In this document: positions 43,784 to 52,400 of the stretch, one piece after another
How positions within the stretch are numbered: the stretch's first letter is position 1
How the letters are laid out: every line of letters starts with the position of its first letter
Assembly: GCA_002710685.1 (NCBI GenBank)
Contig: PALD01000034.1
Coordinates: 41,052 to 105,051, forward strand
Direction of reading: 5' to 3'
From: Cytophagaceae bacterium
GTDB lineage: Bacteria > Bacteroidota > Bacteroidia > Flavobacteriales > Flavobacteriaceae
Length of the DNA: 64,000 nucleotides
Program-made: the position numbers and the translations under genes
The notes under the pieces: generated by a model
Seen by the model: the letters and a program-made list of their open reading frames with translations, nothing else
The model's database searches: none
Told to the model about the DNA's origin: nothing

Positions 43784-44716
43784 TTAGCCGCGATAGCTAT
43801 TTGGCGAAAGCGAAAGGTTCTTTTTAAAAAAATTTGAGAAATGTGCCACTTCTTCAAACCCCAGGCAATATCCTATTTCAGAAATGTTCCATTGTGTTTG
43901 CTTGAGCAGGATTTGTGCCTCCTGCAGGATGCGGCTGTTTATTATCTCGCTGGTCGTCCTACCGGTCTTTTCCTTGAGGACCTTGTTGAGGTAGTTGACA
44001 TGTATGGATAGCCTTTCGGCGAAATCCTTAGGGGTGCGCAGTTGTATGCGTTGCCGGGTGGACTCTATGGGAAATTGCCTGTGCAACAGCTCAGTGAATA
44101 GTGATGAGACCCTGTCAGTCGCATTTGTGGTCGAGTAGATGGCCGTTGCCGGTTGTAGTTTTTGCCCCAGGTGGATAAGCTCTGCGATGTAGTTGCGCAG
44201 CAGGTCATACTTAAAGGCATAGTCAGACCCTATTTCGTCCATCATTTTTTTAAAGATGGACTCAGGCTCGTGCACTTGCTGCTCTTCCAGCTGAAAAATG
44301 GGATACCCATCAGACCTGAAGATGGGGAGTTCATCAATATGGAGACCTGTTTTTTCCTGAAGCATGAAATCTTCGGTGAAAATGCAAAAAAAACCTTCGG
44401 GCCTATCATCTAGCGAGGTATAGTTGTATGGGATTTTTGGACTGGCAAAAAGCAGGGCATATTTGTCGATCTCTATGACCTTGTCAGCATATTCAGCACG
44501 GTTTTTACCTTTTATCAGGCTTATTTTATAATACATGCGCCTGTTATAGGGCATGGCCTTTGTGCGCTTGTGGTGCTTGTACACCTTTGCAGTATCAAAG
44601 ACATTAAAATGCCCGATTTCCTTTTCTATCCCCTGGGGTAATAAATCATTATTTGAAGTGTAATTTATTTCAGCATAAAAGCCGTCCAGGGATGTGCTTG
44701 AAATTTCTTTTGCCAT
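43784..44716 (-). CDS. AraC-family transcriptional regulator
   Basis: A 310-residue regulator with an N-terminal cupin-like ligand part (about 30-170; AMPYNRRMYYKISLIKG, PEGFFCIFTEDFM) and a C-terminal AraC DNA-binding domain (about 215-310) with both helix-turn-helix units: DFAERLSIHVNYLNKVLKEKTG and ISEIGYCLGFEEVAHFSNFFKK. The gene lies 95 bases upstream of the SDR on the same strand, in the common arrangement where such a regulator responds to a small electrophile or metabolite and controls an oxidoreductase. No ligand can be named. Confidence 0.93.
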   Translation of the reverse strand: MAKEISSTSLDGFYAEINYTSNNDLLPQGIEKEIGHFNVFDTAKVYKHHKRTKAMPYNRRMYYKISLIKGKNRAEYADKVIEIDKYALLFASPKIPYNYTSLDDRPEGFFCIFTEDFMLQEKTGLHIDELPIFRSDGYPIFQLEEQQVHEPESIFKKMMDEIGSDYAFKYDLLRNYIAELIHLGQKLQPATAIYSTTNATDRVSSLFTELLHRQFPIESTRQRIQLRTPKDFAERLSIHVNYLNKVLKEKTGRTTSEIINSRILQEAQILLKQTQWNISEIGYCLGFEEVAHFSNFFKKNLSLSPNSYRG

Positions 44717-44767
44717 GATAGGTGGTTTGCAAATATCAAATCTAGGACATTTACCTTAAATCCCGAC

Positions 44768-45436
44768 CTAACCTTCTTCAAGACATTTGATACTTCCCTT
44801 TTTATCCGCATATTTTAATAGCAGGTTGTATTGACTCATCAAATCTTCAATAGGTGGACAGTTGGCCTTTTTATTTGGGATGTCCTCACTACGTGTATTG
44901 TTTTCTGCATCGCTGCGCACGGTATATTGCTTTGTCAAGCAATTGATAAGGGTATCACCGGCAATGTAGTAGCGTTCTTCAGTAATCTTATCCTGGGTGG
45001 CATTTTCTGCTGCCTGGCTTTCTACAAAGCTCCAGTCTGTCTTTTCAAGAAAGATAAAAAACAGTTTGCCATCCTTGATGAAGTATTGATCTTTGGCCTG
45101 GTGATGGTCATACTCTGCATGAACGTGCTCAATAAACCTAAGTCCACTATCATCAGTATAAAAATGGATTTCCCCGCTCTTTTCCCCATTACAATTGTAC
45201 TTTAAATGGGTCTCTTTGAGGTTATTGTTATCACGGGCCTTGACGATATCAAGATAATCTACTTTGATATCAATGATCTTTTCTTGTTGCTGGTTTTCTC
45301 TTGTTGTGGCCGGGTCAACCTGTGTTGTCCCCGCATTCAATTCATCTGCCTTCTTCACCTCCTTACCAGATTCCTTACAGGATATGGTTACTGCGCAAAT
45401 GAAGAAAAGCCACGTACATGCTCTTGTCTTCATCAT
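44768..45436 (-). CDS. Hypothetical lipoprotein
   Basis: A 222-residue lipoprotein (Cys 20 in AVTISC; ATG 45433 is an alternative start). After an acidic low-complexity linker (about 21-50) comes a single beta-rich domain with GEIHFYTDDSGLRFIEHVHAEYDHHQAKDQYFIKDGKLFFIF, a pattern seen in Bacteroidota lipoproteins that measure or bind something in the periplasm; no family is assigned. Its C-terminal half has three Cys that may pair. It is separated from the AraC gene by 51 bases and from the next operon by 230 bases. Confidence 0.7.
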   Translation of the reverse strand: MMKTRACTWLFFICAVTISCKESGKEVKKADELNAGTTQVDPATTRENQQQEKIIDIKVDYLDIVKARDNNNLKETHLKYNCNGEKSGEIHFYTDDSGLRFIEHVHAEYDHHQAKDQYFIKDGKLFFIFLEKTDWSFVESQAAENATQDKITEERYYIAGDTLINCLTKQYTVRSDAENNTRSEDIPNKKANCPPIEDLMSQYNLLLKYADKKGSIKCLEEG

Positions 45437-45634
45437 ACTTATTTTATGTATAAATTAGAACAAATCAGAGAAGTGGATAGGGTTAATCACGGGTTTATGA
45501 TAGGATTAACGCTGATTTATGATTTTACACTAATTTGACCGTATGACGTATTATCATGGGGCATATTTATTGTTTTGAGAACTTCATCAGGGTGCGGCAC
45601 ATTTTTTCTGGATGCAGCGGTAATGGCCTTGTTG

Positions 45635-45650
45635 CGCTTTCGCGAAAGCG
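45635..45650. repeat. Palindrome CGCTTTCGCGAAAGCG
   Basis: A perfect 16-base palindrome just after the stop of the minus-strand sensor gene. It has the same core as 3040-3053 and 33935-33946. It could act as a weak terminator stem, but no T-run follows. Confidence 0.75.
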
Positions 45651-45666
45651 TCTCCCGACCCTAAGA

Positions 45667-46080
45667 TTAGTGCCTCCCGTCGCGTATGCGCTCTAGCATG
45701 TGTTTGCCAAATTGCTTTTCTGCCACGATAAGCCGTGCCCGTTTGTAGGCGGGCAGGATGCCTTTAAGGTCCGTGAGCAGCTTTTCGGTGGCGTTGACCT
45801 GTTCGCGCTCCGTGGTGAGGTATTGTTCTATGAAGGCTTCTCCTGCCGCTTCAGACTTTTCAGGCTCGCTGAGCAGGCTGCGCACCTGGGTGCGCCTTAA
45901 TTCCTTGAGCGTGCTGCTGTAGTTTTCATAGATGGGCCAGAACCCCTTAGCTTCTTCTGCCGTTAATTGCAGTTCGCGGGTTATAAATGCCGTCTTAAGG
46001 GCTTCTAGGCGCTCGCGGGGATGTTGTGCCAGCATGGTGACGCCCATGAAGAGAAAGATGAGAATTGTTGATTTTTTCAT
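45667..46080 (-). CDS. Periplasmic Spy/CpxP-like sensor of an ECF sigma factor
   Basis: A 137-residue exported protein (signal peptide to about residue 18, TMLAQ) that is almost entirely helical and rich in Glu, Arg and Leu: ERLEALKTAFITRELQLTAEEAKGFWPIYENY, then LLTDLKGILPAYKRARLIVAEKQF. This LTxEEAxxFWPIYxxY pattern is typical of Bacteroidota proteins annotated as sensors of ECF-type sigma factors and is related to the Heavy-metal-resistance/Spy fold. It overlaps the anti-sigma gene by 4 bases (ATGA), so the two are translated together. It likely senses envelope stress. Confidence 0.85.
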   Translation of the reverse strand: MKKSTILIFLFMGVTMLAQHPRERLEALKTAFITRELQLTAEEAKGFWPIYENYSSTLKELRRTQVRSLLSEPEKSEAAGEAFIEQYLTTEREQVNATEKLLTDLKGILPAYKRARLIVAEKQFGKHMLERIRDGRH

Positions 46081-46595
46081 TGTTCCTGTAGTTCTTGTAG
46101 GAGAAGTAGGTCTTCTTCCATGAGATAATTAGATATGTCTTCGTCAAGTATGCTATCCTCGATGGTGAGTTCATCGACATCGTCCTGCAAGAGGTATTCC
46201 AGCTCACTATCTGTAAGAAAGAGCTCCTGTTGATCTAGGTAATATTGGGTTACCTCTGGCGACAGGGTGGCAAAGCTGGGGGTGGTATTGTCCTTCTTAA
46301 AGGTAAAGGTGATTACCAGGGCAATGCAGGCCGCCGCGATTGCCACGGCATACCACAGCCTTTTGTCCTTGAACGCGATCACCTTGGCCCGGGGCCGTTT
46401 CTCCTCATGTAAGCGCTGCAGTACCACGCTTTCAAGGTTGTCAAAATAGGCCTCGTCAATACCATAACCGTCAGCGGTATCGGGCAGTTGATTTTTCCGG
46501 GGGTTCAATGCGCCCAGTACGGAGGCTTCCATTTCTTCAAAGTAGCCCTCGTGTGCTGAGTATCCATCGTGTATGTTCTCTTTGTCAAAATCCAT
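46077..46595 (-). CDS. Membrane-bound anti-sigma-like protein with YF-x-LE repeats
   Basis: A 172-residue acidic protein with one membrane segment (about 80-99, LWYAVAIAAACIALVITFTF), so the N-terminus lies in the cytoplasm and the C-terminus outside. The N-terminal part has two related units, EGYFEEMEASVLGAL (16-30) and EAYFDNLESVVLQRL (48-62), the YF-x-x-LE pattern common in Bacteroidota anti-sigma proteins. The C-terminal tail is very acidic. It lies between an ECF sigma gene (47 bases upstream) and the periplasmic sensor; the three form one regulatory operon. Confidence 0.82.
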   Translation of the reverse strand: MDFDKENIHDGYSAHEGYFEEMEASVLGALNPRKNQLPDTADGYGIDEAYFDNLESVVLQRLHEEKRPRAKVIAFKDKRLWYAVAIAAACIALVITFTFKKDNTTPSFATLSPEVTQYYLDQQELFLTDSELEYLLQDDVDELTIEDSILDEDISNYLMEEDLLLLQELQEQ

Positions 46596-46642
46596 TGCTG
46601 TGTACTGCTACATGGGTATGAATACAAAATTCGTTAAATGGT

Positions 46643-47200
46643 TTAGTCTCCAGACAGTAGTTCCTTTATCTTTTTTACTGCCAGGTGATAGTTGGCCTTT
46701 AACCCTCCTATGGTCACCCCCGTGATTTCTGCAATCTGGGTATATTTCATCCCGTCAAAATATTTAAGGTTAAATACCTCCCGCTGTTTTAAGGGTAACT
46801 GGTTGACGGCCTTTTGCAATGCATACTGTATCTCATCTCCTGCATAATACTCGCTGCGTGCCCGTAATGCCTGCATGGCCTGGGCTCCTAGGTCGTCTAT
46901 ACGCATGTTTTGTCTTGCTGCCCGGTCCTTTAGTACCCGGTAGGCCTCATTGCGGGCGATGGTATATATCCAGGTATAGAGTTTGCTATCTCCCTTAAAC
47001 CCGTCAATATATTTATATATCTTGATAAAGGTGAGCTGCAGGGCCTCATCTGTATCATGGTGGTCCACGATGAGCTTGCGCAACATGGCATATAATGGAC
47101 GCTTATACAGGCCCATGAGTTCCCTAAAGGCTTTATCCTTTGTGCCGTTATCCTTTAAACGGGCAACCAATGTTTCCTCTTCTGTAGGAATCAGCTTCAT
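46643..47200 (-). CDS. ECF RNA polymerase sigma factor
   Basis: A 185-residue sigma-70 ECF factor. ATG 47200 (MKLIPTEEETLVARLKDNG) is preferred over the open frame to 47257, because the extra residues are encoded over a 16-base palindrome and do not look like sigma. Region 2: YAMLRKLIVDHHDTDEALQLTFIKIYKYID; region 4: LPLKQREVFNLKYFDGMKYTQIAEITGVTIGGLKANYHLAVKKI. It heads the operon with the anti-sigma and sensor genes and is divergent from the metacaspase-like gene at 47446. It is distinct from the FecI-like factor at 15556, which belongs to a SusC locus. Confidence 0.92.
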   Translation of the reverse strand: MKLIPTEEETLVARLKDNGTKDKAFRELMGLYKRPLYAMLRKLIVDHHDTDEALQLTFIKIYKYIDGFKGDSKLYTWIYTIARNEAYRVLKDRAARQNMRIDDLGAQAMQALRARSEYYAGDEIQYALQKAVNQLPLKQREVFNLKYFDGMKYTQIAEITGVTIGGLKANYHLAVKKIKELLSGD

Positions 47201-47229
47201 GTATTGGGTATGGACAGGGCTTTCTTGTT

Positions 47230-47245
47230 TTTCGCTATAGCGAAA
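47230..47245. repeat. Iterated palindrome TTTCGC-TATA-GCGAAA
   Basis: A perfect 16-base palindrome in the leader of the ECF sigma gene, in the divergent region shared with the metacaspase gene. Member of the TTTSGC-N4-GCSAAA family. Confidence 0.7.
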
Positions 47246-47445
47246 TAAACAGGGCAACGCATGCTATTCTTTATTCTTTAGAATACCTTAGGTGCAAAAG
47301 GTTTAGTGTGCACTTTAAAAATTAATGTATATCGTTGAATAAGTGTGTGAGATCATTTGACTTTAGGTCAAAAAAATGGATTCTGTGATAAAACAAGGCC
47401 TTTGAATAAAGGGTTTTTATATTTTAGTACTGTAAATCTCTCCTT

Positions 47446-49410
47446 ATGAAGCTTAAAATTGTTTTTTTCTTCCTTCTTGTATCCTGCGGTGCTCTGGCAG
47501 CCGAAAGATATGCATTGATTATTGCCGTGGGTGATTACCCAGTGGAAAGCGGCTGGGCAAAAATAAATTCGGTCAATGATGTGCCGCTTATTAAAAATGC
47601 GCTCCTAGTTCAGGATTTTAAACCGGAAAACATACAGATAATAAAAGATCAAGATGCTACAAAAAAAGCAATTATGGATGCCCTTGCCAGCCTAAAAGAA
47701 AGGGTGCGCCCGGGAGATATTGTTGTCATTCATTACTCTGGTCATGGTCAACAAATATTTGATGACAACGGTGATGAAGCAGATGGTAAGGATGAAGCCT
47801 TAATACCATATGATGCTTATTCTACATATTCTGAAGGTTATAAGGGAGAAAACCATTTTAGGGATGATGTTATGGGGCAGGTAATCACGGGGTTTCGCAA
47901 TGCCCTGGGAGCTGAGGGGCAATTACTCATCTTACTAGATAGTTGCCATTCAGGATCTTCTACTAGGGCTGGTGGTGTTGCACGGGGTGGGGAAGCCGTT
48001 TTTGCACCCCAGGGATGGAACCCCGGTAAAAATGGGGCTGGTCAAGGAAGTGATATGATGGATGTGGAGAGAATAAAAGAAGATGCATCCCCATTTGTCA
48101 TGATAACGGGGGCGTCTGCAGATGAGCTTAATTATGAATATGAGGGGGTGGGTTCTTTGAGCTATTCATTCAATAAAGCTATGAGCGAACTGGGCAATGA
48201 TTTTACTTATAGGCAGTTATATGCCAAGATTGCGGCAAACATGAATGTAATATCCCCAAAACAAACACCTACGTTAGAAGGAAATGCAGACTATAAACTA
48301 TTTAAAGGGGAATATGTGGCCCAGCAACCCTATTATGCTGTTAAAAAAGTAGCAAGGCCTGATGTACTCGAGATAGATGCGGGTAAATTACAAGGGCTTT
48401 ATGAGGGCACCACCGTTTTTGTCATGCCTGCAGGTTCAGTCGCACCCACTAAAGAAGGTGCCCTAGCAACAGGAAAAGTAATCAATCCAAAATTCAATGA
48501 AGCCATAATCAAACTTGACAATGGGGTTAACACAACAAATGAAGCTGACCTGTGGGTTTTTATCAATGAGCAGGCCTACGGGGATATCTCCCTCAATGTC
48601 TATTTTGATGAAGCTATAGAGCCTCCTATTGATAACGCCATACTATCCATACTTTCTGAAAAAAACATGGGCAAGGCCGTAGAGGATAGTTTGATGGCTG
48701 ATGTTATCATTTCTCAAAAAGAGAATAACCTTATCCTCAGTGCCGCAAAGGGAAGGCTGAAAATAGAAGAGATTCCATTAACCAGGGTAACCCAGGACCC
48801 AGAAAGTTTTTTTCAAGGCATGTTCACGTATGCACAAGGTCAATATCTTAAAAACCTGACCCTGGATAATTATGAATATGAATTTGAGTTTAAACTTGTG
48901 CCCATTGAATATGACCTGGATTTTGGGTATGCTGGAGATTTTCTTCCTGAGGGTTCAAATATTAATGACAAAGGTATCTATGAAGTGAATACCAGTAGTG
49001 ATTTTGCAGTTGTAAAGGTAACCAACCTAAGTGTTAGACCCCTCTACATAACCTTGATTGAAATAAACAGTAAGGGGTATATACGGTCTTTTTTGCCTAA
49101 TGATGATTGTGACCTTAGCAATGGTGATAGAAAGATCCCACCAGGGCAAACCGTTATATTCAAAGATTGCGTGTTCTCCTTTGGTCCACCTTATGAAAGA
49201 CTTATGCTAAAGGGCTTTGCATCAGACGAGCCCATTAACTTTCAAGCAACTGTAGAAACCAGGGGGGAGTCCACACGGGCTGGAAGTACAAACCCTCTTG
49301 AACAATTTATAGGGGAAACCTATTCACAGACCAGGGGAGGAACGGGCAACAAGGTACACGGCAAGATAGATGGTTACAGTACTGAGTTTATCTATGAAAT
49401 CGTAAAATGA
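47446..49410 (+). CDS. Secreted metacaspase-like protease with DUF4384-like C-terminus
   Basis: A 654-residue exported protein (signal peptide about 1-19, ending ALAA). Residues 20-290 form a caspase/C14 domain: IIAVGDYPVESGW, the catalytic His 100 in VIHYSGHGQQ, the metacaspase-type acidic stretch DDNGDEADGKDEALIPYD, and the catalytic Cys 167 in LLDSCHSGS. The C-terminal third (about 485-620) resembles DUF4384, with RPLYITLIEINSKGYIRSF and IPPGQTVIFKDCVFSFGPPY, a beta domain often fused to bacterial metacaspases. Cleavage after Arg or Lys is expected from the family. A TATATTTT box at 47418 may be the promoter. It converges with the second caspase gene with only 2 bases between stops. Confidence 0.9.
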   Translation: MKLKIVFFFLLVSCGALAAERYALIIAVGDYPVESGWAKINSVNDVPLIKNALLVQDFKPENIQIIKDQDATKKAIMDALASLKERVRPGDIVVIHYSGHGQQIFDDNGDEADGKDEALIPYDAYSTYSEGYKGENHFRDDVMGQVITGFRNALGAEGQLLILLDSCHSGSSTRAGGVARGGEAVFAPQGWNPGKNGAGQGSDMMDVERIKEDASPFVMITGASADELNYEYEGVGSLSYSFNKAMSELGNDFTYRQLYAKIAANMNVISPKQTPTLEGNADYKLFKGEYVAQQPYYAVKKVARPDVLEIDAGKLQGLYEGTTVFVMPAGSVAPTKEGALATGKVINPKFNEAIIKLDNGVNTTNEADLWVFINEQAYGDISLNVYFDEAIEPPIDNAILSILSEKNMGKAVEDSLMADVIISQKENNLILSAAKGRLKIEEIPLTRVTQDPESFFQGMFTYAQGQYLKNLTLDNYEYEFEFKLVPIEYDLDFGYAGDFLPEGSNINDKGIYEVNTSSDFAVVKVTNLSVRPLYITLIEINSKGYIRSFLPNDDCDLSNGDRKIPPGQTVIFKDCVFSFGPPYERLMLKGFASDEPINFQATVETRGESTRAGSTNPLEQFIGETYSQTRGGTGNKVHGKIDGYSTEFIYEIVK

Positions 49411-49412
49411 AC

Positions 49413-52400
49413 CTACCACAATATCCAGTCATGATTGAGCACCCCGGTCCTAACCGTAGGTTTCTGTTTACCGTTTGTCAATGTATATACATTGTCCATC
49501 ACGGCTTCCTGTAATTGAGATATCTTGAGCGAGTTCCAGATGCTTTTCTCTAGTTTATCGATAAGTGAGTAAGTAAATACACCGTTTTTATAATCCTGGC
49601 TTTCATAGGCAAACTCCATACCTCCAGCGGCAGATATGACCACTGTTCCATCAGTTGTGCTGAGGTCAGAAAATATTTCTTTCATCAGAGCAAAGGCACT
49701 GGGGGCATCATTTTTTCGCTTAAGCGAAACAGAGCCACGTTGATAGCCTTTTACTACAGGTGAGCCAGAAGCAATGGATTGATCTTCTGTGTCTAGCTCG
49801 CCGCTATGGCATGCATCTATGGTGATGAGTTTTTGCCTTGACTTTACCACGCTTGCCAATGATTTAAGTTTGTCATAGGTAAGGCCCTGTGCGGCAGGAT
49901 TGGAAAAATTCATGTTTGCAGGAGCAAAATACCAGTTTAGGTCTTCATCCAGAACCCCATGCCCACAAAGGGATATGATGACCTTGTCATCTATGTTTGC
50001 CTTGGCGAGTTTTTTCTTTAATGACTCAAAATTTGCCATGTTGAAATCTTTGTTGAGCAGGGTGTCAACAATTATATTGGGATATCTTTCTTTTAGGGTG
50101 TAGGTAAGGTCCCTTATATCTTTTGCGGCATATTTAAGGTCATAATTATCATCGTCATAGTCTGAAATGCCAATACCCACAAAATAGACTTTGGGTTCCT
50201 TTAGTTCACGGGGCTGGTACAATACCGTTTTGCGGCTTGTTATACTCTTGATACCCTTGCTGTTTATGATAAAAACCTCGATGAGGTTCTTACCTTCATT
50301 AAGCGTTAGGCTATAACTGCCTTCTACACTTTTGCCATTTATGGCAAGTGTGTCGAGCAGGTTATCGTTTGCCTTAACGACAAGTTGTTTAAGGCCATTT
50401 TCATCTTTGGCTTTAAAGGTAAACGTCAATACCGCGTTTTTTACGGGTATGGTAAAGGCTGGGTTGTCATCTATGGTGAGTGATGGCGCTTCTTCTAAAT
50501 TGTTTGACACCTTGAATGAAAGTCTATCCATGCGCTTTTCATGTGCCGTTGCATAGGCATGCACCAATTTCTTGTTTTTGCTCTGCATCGCCCCGAGGAT
50601 AATATCAGGGCGGTTATAGGCAAGGTCAAATTGTTCAAATGTATAATACTGTTTATCAACCTTGAATTTTAGTTTTTTTGCAGCTTTGCGTGTGGACATG
50701 TAATATCCCTGGGGGGTATGGATTATGTGTTCTCCATCCTTTAGTGGAATAAGGGAATATATTACTTGAATGGAGTCTCTGTCGTACACGGTCACCTCTT
50801 GTCCATATTCAAGTACGTACAATTTATCTTTGGTAAGCTGTATTGAATTCCCGGTAATTTCCTTACGGCTGTTGAGCTGTTTCTTGACAATGGGCTGGAT
50901 GGTATCCCTGAGGTTGATGAAAGCAACCTCCCCCTTCTCGTTTGAAGCAAATATTTCATCCCATTTATCGCCAACGGGCATAAAGTCTAAATTGAGATAT
51001 CCCATCTCTAAAGGCTTGTCCAGGATCTTGATGTTCTTTTTGAGGTCATATACCTGTAGTTTTTTTTGTAAGGGCCTGTATACAATTAGAACATCATCGG
51101 TTAGGGTGTATATATCATTATTGATGACATCGTACTTTTTTAATTGTTGCTTGACATCTTTTTTTATGGGTTTTTCTTTAACTGTTGAAAATAGGTTATT
51201 TGTAAAACTATAAGTGGCATACTCTACATCCAGTAGTGATTTATCTTTTTTTAAATAAATAATATCGTTCATGATATAGGGCTCAAATAAAAGGTTATCT
51301 GTTACTCCATCTAATTTTTTTGAGGTGATATGTTTTCCCGTTTTATCAAGGGCAATAAGCGTATAACCATTCGTAAGGATCAAGGCACCGTTAAGATAAC
51401 CCACAAAAGAGCTTTTATAAAAAGTCCTCTCAATGGGCTCTATAAAATCAAAGGTCTGCTTCAACAGGTCATATTGGTAGATTTTATCCCCGTCGTCAAA
51501 CGCTAGTTTATTTCCTGTAAGTTTATAGCTAAAGGCTTTGAAATTATTTGTGTTTTCTGCGGTATTGAGGTCAAATATGCGCAAGGCATTATCAGTTCTG
51601 AGTATAATGGCCTGCTCATGCTGGGTTACCTGAAATTCTGCGATACGGTCAATATCACCAGAAATAGATTGCTCATCCCCTGTATTTAAATTCATGATGA
51701 CATCGGCCTGCATAGTCTCTTCTTGTGTGAATGAATCTACATCACTGATGATTACAAGTCTATCGCTCAAGACCGTTAGGCGCGGGACTTTCTGATGATA
51801 TTTCTTGTTTATGTACTGTAGCTGGTCAGTTTCAAGGTTCATGATTTGCAATGTGTTGTCCGCGATATACATGAGCTGGTTTGCCCCTCTTGTATAGTGT
51901 AGTTCCTTGATGCCATGGGGAAGCTGATAATTGTCCTTTAAGCTGGTGAAAAGTTTATCGTTTTCCAGGTTTTTTAGGTCATTGTTTGTTGCTATAAGGT
52001 TGCCTCCACGGCTAAGGTTAAAATAACCGTAAGGTGCCTGGGCTTTATGATGTGACCTATTTTTATTCAGGTCGTAGATGATGAGGCTATCTTGTACGGT
52101 GGTGGTAATAAAACGATCATAGAATACTTGGGTTTCCTCTTTGTCATCAATGGTAAGGTGTATTTTATTAAGGGAAAGTTCAGGGAGGTCTATAAAGTAG
52201 GGTTGATTGCTTTGGCTTAAGCCAAATAAACTTTTTTCCCCTGCTTTTAAAAGCGTCAATTTATCCTGTAATAAATCCTTGCCCGTGTCAAGGTCTACAC
52301 ACTTTATTATCCTGTTTTCCCCATCACTTATGCTAAAGGCTGCCTTATGTGCATCAGCATATAACAGTTCGGGATAGTTCAAGTCAACATTAAGGGTGTC

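Noticed and set aside
47201..47257. Longer start for the ECF sigma factor at 47257
   Set aside because: The 19 extra residues lie over a 16-base palindrome and do not match sigma region 2; ATG 47200 is better.
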